This document shows, in pieces, positions 16,424-25,035 of a stretch of DNA of 64,000 nucleotides (within the stretch, counting starts at the first letter, position 1; each line of letters starts with the position of its first letter). The stretch is from Ferdinandcohnia sp036965165. GTDB lineage: Bacteria > Bacillota > Bacilli > Bacillales > Bacillaceae_L. A model generated the notes under the pieces. The model was given only the letters and a program-made list of their open reading frames with translations, searched no databases and was not told where the DNA came from. The stretch is from the NCBI RefSeq assembly GCF_036965165.1, contig NZ_JBALOX010000011.1, positions 124,001 to 188,000 on the forward strand, written 5' to 3'. A program made the position numbers and the translations under genes.

Positions 16424-16600
16424 TTATTTAACCTCAACCAAGCCATTCTTAATCGCTACAACTACAGCCTGGGTACAATCGTTTACGTTCATTTTTTTTA
16501 AGATGTTACTTACGTGATTTTTAACCGTTATTTCACTAATATAAAGGTCGTCACCAATGCCGCGGTTGCTTCGTCCGTCAGTCAATAGTTGAAGAACTCC
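16424..16600 (-). pseudogene. Duplicated 3' end of degU (DNA-binding domain only)
   Basis: The minus strand encodes LQLLTDGRSNRGIGDDLYIS and onward to the TAA stop, aligned without gaps to the last 58 codons of degU (17465-17641). About 92% of bases agree by eye. Replacement substitutions include K to I, Q to K, R to C and W to L in the helix-turn-helix region, so it is decaying. There is no start and no receiver domain. Together with the intact gene it flanks a methyltransferase gene in direct orientation. Confidence 0.92.
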
Positions 16601-16728
16601 TTATCCTTTTCTATTCCTAATTGGAATTTAATTTTTTCAACGCATACTTTCCTCTTTCTATGTATATCCAATTTAGTTATGGAGAAAATTGTAACTGTTG
16701 TTGTAAAATTTTTAGGAGGAACGTTTAA

Positions 16729-17430
16729 ATGGCTTTACGATTAAGTGATGAAATGGTGCATGATATCATTGAATGGGATGTTGAAAATTGGAGACAATCT
16801 CTCGATTATTGGTTACAGCAAAGTACTCTTAACCTTTTAAATAGTAAAGGACTTGAAATAGGAAGTAGAAATGGTGGTTTGTCCTTATGGCTTGCACATC
16901 ACGGCTGTAATGTTATTTGTAGTGATGTGAATGGTCCCACCGACAAAGCCTTAGAGAAGCATAATAAATATTCTTTATCAAATTTAATAGAGTATTCTTC
17001 CATCGATGCAACAGAACTGCCATACAGAGATGAAGAATTTGATGTTATTGTTTTTAAATCTGTACTAGGTGGAGTTGGGAGCAATAACAATATCCTTGCT
17101 CAAAAAAAAGCTATAAAAGAAATACATCGTGTCTTAAAACCAGGAGGAGAATTATTCTTTGCTGAAAATTTAAGCGCTTCACCGCTTCATAAAACATTAA
17201 GAAAAACACTTGTAAACTGGGGAAAATCATGGAGATATATTAATTTAGAAGAACTTAGCGAATTCTGTAGCGATTTTTCAAACGTAAATTATACTACGAC
17301 AGGATTTTTTGCTACTTTAGGAAGAAATGAAAAGCAACGGAGGCTTCTAGCAAAATTTGATCAAAAACTCTTTAATAAAATTACACCAGACAATTGGAAA
17401 TATATAGTTATGGGGGTTGCCAAAAAATAA
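16729..17430 (+). CDS. Class I SAM-dependent methyltransferase
   Basis: A 233-residue methyltransferase with motif I GLEIGSRNGGLSLWLA (residues 42-57), the acidic end of strand 2 ICSDVNG, and post-motif LKPGGELFFAENL (about 140), as in the Methyltransf_11 group. The substrate is not determinable; the closest-looking relatives act on glycolipids or surface polysaccharides. ATG 16729 follows AGGAGG. It is the only plus-strand gene between the chemoreceptor and yvyE and lies between intact degU and a duplicated degU end, so it was probably brought in as an insertion. Confidence 0.85.
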   Translation: MALRLSDEMVHDIIEWDVENWRQSLDYWLQQSTLNLLNSKGLEIGSRNGGLSLWLAHHGCNVICSDVNGPTDKALEKHNKYSLSNLIEYSSIDATELPYRDEEFDVIVFKSVLGGVGSNNNILAQKKAIKEIHRVLKPGGELFFAENLSASPLHKTLRKTLVNWGKSWRYINLEELSEFCSDFSNVNYTTTGFFATLGRNEKQRRLLAKFDQKLFNKITPDNWKYIVMGVAKK

Positions 17431-17459
17431 AAGCACTAGACTAATCAAAAGTCTAGTGC
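17425..17459 (-). terminator. degU terminator
   Basis: A perfect 10-bp stem (GCACTAGACT with AGTCTAGTGC) lies between the convergent methyltransferase and degU stop codons. The T-tract (TTTTATTTTTT) is on the minus-strand side. Confidence 0.88.
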
Positions 17460-17464
17460 ATCAT

Positions 17465-18154
17465 TTATTTAACCTCAACCCAGCCATTCTTAATCGCTAC
17501 TACTACAGCTTGGGTACGATCGTTTACGTTCATTTTTTGTAAAATATTACTTACGTGGTTTTTAACCGTTTTTTCACTAATATATAGGTCGTCACCAATG
17601 CCACGGTTGCTTCGTCCGTCAGTCAATAGCTGAAGAACCTCACACTCTCTTCTTGTTAACAGATGTAGTGGACGGCGAATCTCCAATGCTACCTGTGAAT
17701 GTGCAGTAATGGATTGGCCACTTGCAACCGCAAGTCGACGGAATTCCTTCACTAAATTATGCGTAACTCTTGGATGCAAGTATGATCCACCTTCTGCGAC
17801 GACTTTGACCGCTTCGACTAGAGAATCCGCATCCATTTCCTTTAATAAATAACCAGTTGCTCCAGTTTTTAGGGCATGCGTCACATAGCTTTCGTCATCG
17901 TGAATCGATAATATAATGACCTTCGTATCAGGGTATGTGTCGATTAATTGTTTTGTTGCTTCGATTCCGTTCAAGTGTGGCATGTTAATGTCCATGATGA
18001 CAACATCGGGATTATGCTCCTCAATTAGGGCTACCGCCTGTTCCCCATCATCACCCTCTGCAACTACTTGAAAGGTTGGTTCAAAATCTAGTATTCGTTT
18101 TACACCCTCGCGAAATAATTGGTGATCATCAATAATAACTATGCTTGTTTTCAT
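17465..18154 (-). CDS. degU: Response regulator DegU
   Basis: NarL-type response regulator controlling exoenzymes, competence and motility. The 229 residues comprise a receiver domain with acidic DD (9-10), phosphoacceptor Asp55 (VVIMDINMP), and a LuxR-type helix-turn-helix at the C terminus (LTRRECEVLQLLTDGRSN, then ISEKTVKNHVSNIL). ATG 18152-18154 follows GGGGGAGG. Its partner degS lies upstream, but the gap is 262 bases rather than the usual short spacing, leaving room for a degU promoter. Confidence 0.98.
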   Translation of the reverse strand: MKTSIVIIDDHQLFREGVKRILDFEPTFQVVAEGDDGEQAVALIEEHNPDVVIMDINMPHLNGIEATKQLIDTYPDTKVIILSIHDDESYVTHALKTGATGYLLKEMDADSLVEAVKVVAEGGSYLHPRVTHNLVKEFRRLAVASGQSITAHSQVALEIRRPLHLLTRRECEVLQLLTDGRSNRGIGDDLYISEKTVKNHVSNILQKMNVNDRTQAVVVAIKNGWVEVK

Positions 18155-18416
18155 GTACTAACGCCTCCCCCTTTCATTTTGACAATCGAGGCAATTTCGG
18201 TCAATACTCCTTAAGCAGTATTAACAGACCAAATTAGTAGGTTTTTTCTTATTTTTCCTATATAAATAAGTCATTTATAGTATCGAGACCATTTCTTGTA
18301 ACGTATCATGAATAACCGGAATTTTCTCACTTATAGAAAAGGAGGCCCCACGATGCGGGTCACAAAGACGAAGACATCAGGATGTGGCGTTCTTAGTCTT
18401 TGATCATTGAATCCAT

Positions 18417-19556
18417 TTAAACTTCTATCGGCACCTGAATCATCACAATCGTTCCTGCGCCAACACTTGAATCAATCGTTAGATTCCCATCGAGTAAATC
18501 TACCCGCTCTCGCATTCCTATTAATCCAAACGAGTCTTTTTTCTTCTCACGAATATCAAAGCCTTTTCCATTGTCTTTCACGATAACTGTTACATGATTT
18601 CTACTCATCTCAAGCTTAACTACAATTTCACGAGGATCCGCATGCTTCAATGCATTTTGGACAGCTTCCTGGACCATTCGGAATAAAGCCACCTCGAATT
18701 TTGACGGAATTCTTTGCTCCGAACCAATAAACGTAAATGAAATCGTAGTGTCGCCATTATATTCTTCGATAGTAGACAGGTACTTTTTGAGGGTCGGAAC
18801 TAATCCAAGATCATCCAGTGCCATCGGACGCAGGTCATAAATGATCCGACGTACCTCATACAATGCGGAACGGACCATTTTACGTAAATCATGAATTTCC
18901 TTCACACCTTGCTCCTGACTTTCCTTATAGACCTTATCAATAATTTGCGAACGCAGCATGACATTTGCGAGCATTTGGGCTGGTCCATCATGAATTTCAC
19001 GAGAAAGCTTACGTCGCTCCTCTTCTTGAGCCTCAATAATCTTCAGACCAAACGCCTGCTTTTGCTTCGCGTCCTCTAAAATTTCGCCAACCATCTTAAA
19101 ATCACTATTTAAATAATTGAGAACAACGGAAATTTGACTAACAAGATGATCTGCCCGTTCAATTGTCTCATTTAAACCAACTAGACGTCTTTCCAGCTCA
19201 TCCCGACGTTCACGTAGCTGCTTTTCCTCCTGCCTAACTACGGTTAACTGCATTTGCAAATCATGTGCTTTTTCATACGCATTCCGAATTTCATCTTCTG
19301 AATACTTATTAAAATGACTGCTTACCTCAGAAAGGCGCTTCCGAGCAAAACGAGAGTGGTTTTCCAAACGATCCGCATCATCAATAATCGTCCCAACCCG
19401 TTCCTTTATATCCTTTAACTCATCCGTCAAGGTCACAAACTCATTGCGAGACTGCTCGCCAATCCGGAAAATCTCTTCTTTACTATGATCAACGGTGTGC
19501 ACCATTTTTTCCAATATAGAATCAAGAACTTTAATATCAAGCCCTTTAGTAGCCAT
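18417..19556 (-). CDS. degS: Sensor histidine kinase DegS
   Basis: Cytoplasmic kinase that phosphorylates DegU. The 379 residues have an N-terminal coiled coil (about 1-170), the HisKA_3 H-box RRKLSREIHDGPAQMLANV with His189, and a HATPase_c domain with NALKHA (N box), DNGKGFD (G1) and GLIGMRERV. There is no membrane segment, as in B. subtilis DegS. ATG 19554-19556 follows GGAGGTGG. Repeat copy 2 begins 18 bases upstream of the start, so it lies in the degS 5' leader or promoter zone. Confidence 0.97.
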   Translation of the reverse strand: MATKGLDIKVLDSILEKMVHTVDHSKEEIFRIGEQSRNEFVTLTDELKDIKERVGTIIDDADRLENHSRFARKRLSEVSSHFNKYSEDEIRNAYEKAHDLQMQLTVVRQEEKQLRERRDELERRLVGLNETIERADHLVSQISVVLNYLNSDFKMVGEILEDAKQKQAFGLKIIEAQEEERRKLSREIHDGPAQMLANVMLRSQIIDKVYKESQEQGVKEIHDLRKMVRSALYEVRRIIYDLRPMALDDLGLVPTLKKYLSTIEEYNGDTTISFTFIGSEQRIPSKFEVALFRMVQEAVQNALKHADPREIVVKLEMSRNHVTVIVKDNGKGFDIREKKKDSFGLIGMRERVDLLDGNLTIDSSVGAGTIVMIQVPIEV

Positions 19557-19573
19557 GCTTCCACCTCCAATTT

Positions 19574-19707
19574 AATCAAATACGCCTTGGCGTATTTGCG
19601 CCCGATTTTTTTCGAGCTTGCTCGAAAAGTTTCCTTTTAAAAATCGTGGCATCCGCCGGAGGCCTTAGCATATCTAGGAGAAGTGGGCCTTCTGCTAGAT
19701 ATGCTAA
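19574..19707 (+). repeat. Dispersed structured repeat, copy 2
   Basis: Core AATCAAATACGCC-TT-GGCGTATTT, long stem GCCCGATTTTT with AAAAATCG-T-GGC around the TTTTCGAGC-TT-GCTCGAAAA palindrome, then GCATCCGCCGGAGGC. The terminal 19-bp inverted repeat (19665-19683 with 19689-19707, one mismatch) reads TTAGCATATCTAG at its left end and is unrelated in sequence to the tails of copies 1 and 3. It lies between the divergent degS and yvyE genes. Confidence 0.9.
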
Positions 19708-19712
19708 TTATA
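19707..19712 (-). promoter_or_regulatory. Possible -10 element for degS
   Basis: TATAAT on the minus strand directly abuts the outer end of repeat copy 2. No clear -35 is found 17 bases upstream, so an activator could be needed. Confidence 0.35.
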
Positions 19713-19744
19713 TACCGATTTGTTTTTTGTAGTGTATCATATCA

Positions 19745-19761
19745 ATTACATTTGTATTACA
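19745..19761 (-). promoter_or_regulatory. WalR-like direct repeat
   Basis: TGTAAT-N5-TGTAAT on the minus strand fits the WalR (YycF) consensus TGTWAH-N5-TGTWAH. It is about 45-60 bases before a possible degS start point and also upstream of the yvyE promoter. In AT-rich DNA about one chance match per window is expected. Confidence 0.3.
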
Positions 19762-19786
19762 TTCAACCTATGCCAAAAACAAACCA

Positions 19787-19815
19787 TTGATGTAAAAATT
19801 ATGTCGCTTTATAAT
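19787..19815 (+). promoter_or_regulatory. SigA promoter of yvyE
   Basis: TTGATG, 17 bases, TATAAT, located about 100 bases before the yvyE start. Confidence 0.75.
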
Positions 19816-19914
19816 AGAAGAATGGGCAAATTTTTATAGAAAAACTCGGTCAGTGCCGAATTTTGTCACATGACATGAACCTTTCGTAAGCGCCCCGATA
19901 GGAGGTATTACGTA

Positions 19915-20550
19915 ATGCTTCATTCCTATTATACAGTAAAAGGGTATGGCGAGCATGAAATAAATATTCAAAAATCACGCTTTATTGCATATATCGACCG
20001 CGCAACAACCGAAGAAGAAGCGCTAGAATTCATTCAAAAAATAAAAAAACACAACTGGGATGCAACCCACAATTGTTTCGCTTATCTCATTGGGGAAAAC
20101 GACCACATTCAAAAAGCAAATGATGATGGCGAACCAAGTGGAACTGCTGGTGTACCGATCCTTGAAGTCCTAAAGAAAAAACACCTAAAAGATACAGTTG
20201 TTGTCATAACTAGGTATTTCGGTGGAATAAAATTAGGAGCAGGGGGACTAATCCGTGCATACGGAAAATCAACCTCAGAAGGCCTTCAAGCAACAGGTAT
20301 CGTTGAACGTAAGTTGATGAGAGTCATGCATACAAAAATCGATTACACTTGGCTTGGAAAAGTAGAAAACGAACTGCGCTCATCGATTTACCAAATCAAA
20401 GAAATCAAGTATATTGACGCAGTAGAAATCGAAACCTATGTAGAAGAAGGCCAAACACCACAATTCACCGAATGGATGACTGAACTAACAAATGGACAAG
20501 CGGAAATTTCGGAGGGTGTTGTGGAGTATTTAGAAGAAGAAATAAAATGA
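19915..20550 (+). CDS. yvyE: YvyE/YigZ family (IMPACT-like) protein
   Basis: A 211-residue protein of the UPF0029/IMPACT family, linked in other organisms to translation control. The family signature VVITRYFGGIKLGAGGL (residues 84-100) and the opening YTVKGYGEHEINIQKSRFIAY are clear; the C-terminal ~70 residues form the second, ferredoxin-like domain. ATG 19915 follows AGGAGGT. It is followed after 25 bases by the LCP gene, the same pairing as yvyE-yvhJ (tagU) in B. subtilis. Confidence 0.95.
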   Translation: MLHSYYTVKGYGEHEINIQKSRFIAYIDRATTEEEALEFIQKIKKHNWDATHNCFAYLIGENDHIQKANDDGEPSGTAGVPILEVLKKKHLKDTVVVITRYFGGIKLGAGGLIRAYGKSTSEGLQATGIVERKLMRVMHTKIDYTWLGKVENELRSSIYQIKEIKYIDAVEIETYVEEGQTPQFTEWMTELTNGQAEISEGVVEYLEEEIK

Positions 20551-20575
20551 TTCGTACAATTTGAGGAGAAGTGGC

Positions 20576-21658
20576 ATGGACAAATATGAAAAAAAGAACA
20601 GATCAGCCATAAAAAATAGACGAAAAAAAATAAAAAGACGACGAATACTTTCCGTATTTTTATTTCTATTATTAATTATAGGATCCATTGTGGGATATAT
20701 ATTTTATCAAACCTATAATGCAGCTAGCGAATCCTATACAGAAATTGAAAATCGCACAGATGGTAAGTCAAAATTAAGAGAAGAACCAGTACAAATTTCG
20801 ACAGACCCAGTATCCATTTTATTATTAGGAATTGAAGATTATTCAGATGAATTCGATAAGGGAAGATCTGATACATTAATGGTTGCTACCTTCAATCCTT
20901 CACAAGGAAATATGAAGCTTCTTAGCATCCCAAGAGATACACTTGTTAAAATTCCAGGTAGAAAAAATAGAGATAAAATTAATCATTCCTTTTCTTACGG
21001 CGGTAAAGAACTTACAATTGAAACCGTTGAAGACTTTTTAGATATTCCAATTGACTACTTTGTTACAGTAAACTTTCAAGGCTTCATTAATATAGTAGAT
21101 GAATTGGGTGGAGTTAACGTAGAGGTACCATTTGATTTCTCTGATATAAATAACAAATGGGATAGGTTCTATTTTAAAGAGGGCAAAATGCACTTAGACG
21201 GTGAAGAAGCCTTGGTTTACGCGCGTATGCGAAAATACGATCCACGAGGCGATTTTGGCCGAAACGACCGTCAAAAACAGATTGTCATGTCTGTTATTGA
21301 TAAATTATCCACACCAAAAACCTTACTAAAAATAGATGATATTGGTGCTGAAATAGGTAGGAATGTTGAGACTAACTTACGAATACGTGAAGCCTTAGCA
21401 TTCAGAAAAAAATACTCAGATTTCAACTCAACAAAGATCGAAACATTAAATATAACAGGCTATGATAAGTATATTAACGATGTTTATTATTTCGAGCCAG
21501 ATGATGAAAATATTGCAACTATCAAAGAAGAACTCCAGAATCATTTACATGGCAATCAAATGGCTAATTCATCTGAAAATGAAAGTGGCTTTACAACTGA
21601 AAATGGGAACAATGAACCTACGGAAAGTGAAAAAAGCTACAGAACCGATAATAACTAA
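20576..21658 (+). CDS. LytR-CpsA-Psr (LCP) family cell-wall polymer ligase
   Basis: LCP enzymes move lipid-linked teichoic acids or polysaccharides onto peptidoglycan outside the membrane. The 360 residues have a short basic cytoplasmic tail, one membrane segment (about 25-47) and the LCP domain with LLLGIEDYSDEFDKGRSDTL (about 90), KLLSIPRDTLVKIPG (Arg/Asp catalytic pocket) and ALVYARMRKYDPRGDFGRNDRQ. ATG 20576 is chosen because GAGGAG precedes it; an upstream in-frame TTG overlaps that site. It is the positional equivalent of yvhJ (tagU) and faces the surface-polymer locus it probably serves. Confidence 0.93.
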   Translation: MDKYEKKNRSAIKNRRKKIKRRRILSVFLFLLLIIGSIVGYIFYQTYNAASESYTEIENRTDGKSKLREEPVQISTDPVSILLLGIEDYSDEFDKGRSDTLMVATFNPSQGNMKLLSIPRDTLVKIPGRKNRDKINHSFSYGGKELTIETVEDFLDIPIDYFVTVNFQGFINIVDELGGVNVEVPFDFSDINNKWDRFYFKEGKMHLDGEEALVYARMRKYDPRGDFGRNDRQKQIVMSVIDKLSTPKTLLKIDDIGAEIGRNVETNLRIREALAFRKKYSDFNSTKIETLNITGYDKYINDVYYFEPDDENIATIKEELQNHLHGNQMANSSENESGFTTENGNNEPTESEKSYRTDNN

Positions 21659-21659
21659 A

Positions 21660-21691
21660 GAATAAAAGGGACTGACAAATGTCAGTCCCTT
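21660..21691 (-). terminator. Bidirectional terminator between LCP gene and wzz
   Basis: A perfect 12-bp stem AAGGGACTGACA / TGTCAGTCCCTT overlaps the stop codon of the convergent wzz-like gene. The T-rich side (TTTTATTCTTT) is on the minus strand. Confidence 0.8.
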
Positions 21692-22368
21692 ATTGGTTCT
21701 TCTCTAAAGATTTCAGGAGTTACCAAGATAATGATATTAATCATTAAACCAAGTAAAAATCCTAAAGTAGCTCGATTCATAGGATTAGGTTGATTAACGT
21801 TAACCTTAACATCTTCACTAAGTTCTGTTGCCTGCAAATTTAATAGGTTTATGTCTGCTTTATCATAATTCTCTATCTTATTAATAGAAGCAAGTGCATC
21901 CCCCGATGTATCAACTTTATCAAGTTCCTTAATTACCTTAGCGTAATGTTCTTGTTTATCACTAAATTTCTTGTTACTTTCAGATAAAAAGTAGTCCTTC
22001 ACAATGTTCACTATCTCTTCTCCCCTAATTTGATCGGTGGAGGTATATGACAAAACAATCATTTTTGTAGCTAATGGTGAAACTTGTAATTTACCTAAAA
22101 CTTCGGATACCCAAGTGTCAGGCAAACCCTCTTTCTCTTGTATCTTTTTTATATATTCTTTTGTCTTCAATTTATCAGATGCAAATTTTTGATCAGTATA
22201 TCTCTCATTTTCAAAATTACCTAAAATAATTTCGGCGGTTGCCGTATAGGTAACCGGCTGCTGTGATTCGAAAATATATCCGATTACTCCTGTTATTATG
22301 GGTAATAATATCATTACCCAAAGAAGCCGTTTAGCCCTATTCTTTATTCGATTCAGTATATTTTTCAT
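21682..22368 (-). CDS. Wzz/YveK-type polysaccharide chain-length regulator
   Basis: A 228-residue membrane protein with two membrane segments (about 16-36 and 200-220) around a coiled extracellular domain, and the TATAEIILG motif after the first segment, as in Wzz proteins. It would set polymer length with the Wzy-like protein encoded upstream. ATG 22366-22368 follows GGGAGG and overlaps the polymerase gene by 32 bases. No tyrosine kinase gene accompanies it, unlike in many capsule operons, and the family's proline-rich motif before the second segment is reduced to NQPNPMNRA. Confidence 0.82.
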   Translation of the reverse strand: MKNILNRIKNRAKRLLWVMILLPIITGVIGYIFESQQPVTYTATAEIILGNFENERYTDQKFASDKLKTKEYIKKIQEKEGLPDTWVSEVLGKLQVSPLATKMIVLSYTSTDQIRGEEIVNIVKDYFLSESNKKFSDKQEHYAKVIKELDKVDTSGDALASINKIENYDKADINLLNLQATELSEDVKVNVNQPNPMNRATLGFLLGLMINIIILVTPEIFREEPIRD

Positions 22369-23830
22369 CTTGATCCTCCCTACTTTGAACAAAATAGTAG
22401 TTAATAAATCCTATTGAAAATGCGATAAGTACCCAATTATAGTTTAATGCCATGAAAGAGTTAGGACTAATACTAGCCAAACTAAACGCAACTAAGGCAC
22501 AGGACAGGGCCTCACTTATCATCCGATAATTTCGATTGCGTGTCTCTCGATTAATCCTATATAGCTTGTAAATCAAATAAATAAATAATAGAATATAACC
22601 GATAAAAATGAAGACACCATAATGAACGGCTATCTCCGCCCACCAGTTATGAACATTATAATTATGAAACGTTTCATAAACTTGGAAGTTTTTCATATAA
22701 TATTCTGCATTCCCTGCTCCAACACCAAAACCTAGGGTATCTCCGACAAACACTGCTACATTCTTTAATAAATTTTCTCGAATATCAACAGAATTACCCG
22801 TTTCTTCCCGTTCAATTAAAGTATGGATTTCCTCAAATCCCAATGCATAAACTTTACTTAACTGATCAGTAAATAAAAGATTTGCAAGGACGAAAAGAAT
22901 CATCGCTCCATATAGTACAATCATCTTTTGCCTATTTCGTAAAATAAAGAAAAACCAAAATAGTAGCCCTAACATTACCGCCAGTAAATTGGCACGAGAT
23001 GAAGTTACTAATATTAAGTACGTAATAAGTGGTATGCCTAGAAGTCCGATAATCTTTAAAATAGGCACCTTTCCATTCATAATCAATGCCACAAAAAAGA
23101 AGATACTAATCGATAAAAAGCTCGCAAAATCATTTTCATTTGTGAAAACGGCTGTTGGGATTGATTTCTGGTAGTCATAAACATTATTAATTCTCGAAAC
23201 AGGTAAGTGATACTGGAATAGATAATTGATATATCCAATACCAACTAATAATATGGTCATTAACACCCAAATATAATAAAACTCAACATACTTCATTTCA
23301 CCTTTGTATAGAAATGTTACATAAAATACAACTAAAATACCTGTTGTTAAATAAATGATTTCCTTAATTCCATCTTCCCAAGATATTGACCATGAGATAG
23401 ATAATAAACCAATACACAACCAGCTAAGGATAAAAAGGATGATTGGCATGACTCTTATTTCGTTCATCAATACGAGTGGTCCCCTGTTCACGATATAAAT
23501 GACGGTTAAAGCAACCAATAGCATAAGGATTAAACGAAAAGGAAATATACTAATCGGACCTACCGGTACAGCTAGCAAGCCTGACCCTAAAAAAGAAGTA
23601 ATCAGTAAAAGGCTGACTAATCTTTCAAGAAATGTACTATTCACCCAAAAAAGATTTTTATAAAAAACGAACCCAATTAATCCTATACAAAGTAAGACTA
23701 CAACTAAACTCATAAGTGGAATGTTAGATTCAGATATATAAGAAAACGAAAATTTGCTTAATAAATATACAAATCCTACTGTCAGTGCTAATTGCACGGG
23801 TAGGCAAGTTAACCACTGTGTCTTTAGCAT
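22337..23830 (-). CDS. O-antigen ligase/polymerase-like membrane protein (Wzy-type)
   Basis: A 497-residue protein with about 12 membrane segments and a large loop between later segments (around 340-390, containing FGVGAGNAEYYM and HNYNVHNWWAEIAVHYG), the layout of the Wzy_C/O-antigen ligase family. It should polymerise lipid-linked repeat units outside the membrane. ATG 23828-23830 follows GGAGGTGA. It is transcribed after an aminotransferase gene and overlaps the wzz gene, so the three form one operon end. Sequence variability in this family prevents naming the polymer. Confidence 0.85.
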   Translation of the reverse strand: MLKTQWLTCLPVQLALTVGFVYLLSKFSFSYISESNIPLMSLVVVLLCIGLIGFVFYKNLFWVNSTFLERLVSLLLITSFLGSGLLAVPVGPISIFPFRLILMLLVALTVIYIVNRGPLVLMNEIRVMPIILFILSWLCIGLLSISWSISWEDGIKEIIYLTTGILVVFYVTFLYKGEMKYVEFYYIWVLMTILLVGIGYINYLFQYHLPVSRINNVYDYQKSIPTAVFTNENDFASFLSISIFFFVALIMNGKVPILKIIGLLGIPLITYLILVTSSRANLLAVMLGLLFWFFFILRNRQKMIVLYGAMILFVLANLLFTDQLSKVYALGFEEIHTLIEREETGNSVDIRENLLKNVAVFVGDTLGFGVGAGNAEYYMKNFQVYETFHNYNVHNWWAEIAVHYGVFIFIGYILLFIYLIYKLYRINRETRNRNYRMISEALSCALVAFSLASISPNSFMALNYNWVLIAFSIGFINYYFVQSREDQDEKYTESNKE

Positions 23831-23897
23831 CGTGTCACCTCCACTATCAAACATGAAAAGGCTGCTTCCGAAACAGCCTTTCCTTCATCAAGCCTTT

Positions 23898-25007
23898 TTA
23901 TCTTGTGTAAAACTCTTTTATTTTACTAACCACATATTCCTGTTGCTCTAGTTTCAATTCAGGGAACATCGGTAAAGAAATCGCCTCATTTGAAGCTTTT
24001 TCGGTTTCCGGTAAATCCCCTTCCTTATACCCTAATTCTGCAAATACAGGCTGTAGGTGAAGTGGTTTTGGATAATAAACCATCGTTTCTACACCGTTTT
24101 CTTTCAAAAACGCTTGTAGCTCATCACGTTTTTCTACCCTTATTGTATATTGATGATAAATATGATAGTTGTGCTCCTCTTTAAAAGGTGTTACTACATG
24201 TGGTACATGCTCATTCAATAAGCGAGTATAATTATCAGCATTTCTGATTCGCTGTCTACTCCAATCATTTAAATGTGGGAACTTTACATTTAATATCGCT
24301 GCTTGTAATTCATCCAAGCGGCTATTATATCCAAGAACATGGTGATAATATTTTGGCTTACTTCCGTGGACACGAATCACTCTCATTTTTTCAGCGATGT
24401 CCTCATCGTTTGTAACGATCATTCCACCATCACCATACGCACCTAAGTTCTTTGTTGGGAAGAAGCTATAACAAGCTGTCGTACCTAGCTCCCCTGGCTT
24501 TTTCCCTTTATACTCAGAGCCAATTGCTTGTGCAGCATCTTCTATTACAAATAGATTATGTTCTTTTGCGATTGAAGCAATCTCGTCCAATTCTGCCATT
24601 TGCCCATATAGATGAACTGGTATAATCCCTTTTGTTTTTTCTGTAATAGCAGCTTTTATTTTTTCAGGATCAATATTAAACGTTTTTGGATTGATGTCTA
24701 CAAATACCGGTGTTGCACCTGTCCGAGCGACTGCTCCTGCTGTAGCAAAGAATGTAAAGGACGGAACAATGACCTCATCACCTGCTCCTACACCACATGC
24801 TTCTAAAGAGATGTGTAAGGCATCACTACCATTTGCCACACCTACACCATAGTTCACATTGCTATATTCAGCTATATCACTTTCCAATTGTTTAACATTT
24901 TTCCCTAAAATAAAATGAGCGTTCGACATAACCTCTTCCATTGCATCATGGATTTGCGGTTTTAAAGTTTGATACTGCTCAGTTAAATCTAACATAGGTA
25001 CTCTCAT
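23898..25007 (-). CDS. DegT/DnrJ/EryC1 sugar aminotransferase
   Basis: Pyridoxal-phosphate enzyme that aminates a keto-sugar nucleotide. The 369 residues begin MRVPMLDLTEQY, include VIEDAAQAIGSEYKGKKPG (cofactor Asp-x-Ala/Gln), FPTKNLGAYGDGG (the PLP lysine) and GYNSRLDELQAA. It resembles the WbpE/QdtB-like branch. ATG 25005-25007 with GAGGT upstream is chosen; the frame continues far upstream into the preceding gene. With the nearby UDP-sugar dehydrogenase it could make an aminated uronic acid, but the matching 3-dehydrogenase (WbpB type) is not in the window. Confidence 0.88.
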   Translation of the reverse strand: MRVPMLDLTEQYQTLKPQIHDAMEEVMSNAHFILGKNVKQLESDIAEYSNVNYGVGVANGSDALHISLEACGVGAGDEVIVPSFTFFATAGAVARTGATPVFVDINPKTFNIDPEKIKAAITEKTKGIIPVHLYGQMAELDEIASIAKEHNLFVIEDAAQAIGSEYKGKKPGELGTTACYSFFPTKNLGAYGDGGMIVTNDEDIAEKMRVIRVHGSKPKYYHHVLGYNSRLDELQAAILNVKFPHLNDWSRQRIRNADNYTRLLNEHVPHVVTPFKEEHNYHIYHQYTIRVEKRDELQAFLKENGVETMVYYPKPLHLQPVFAELGYKEGDLPETEKASNEAISLPMFPELKLEQQEYVVSKIKEFYTR

Positions 25008-25035
25008 CTTACTTACCTCGCTTTTAAATAGTTTT

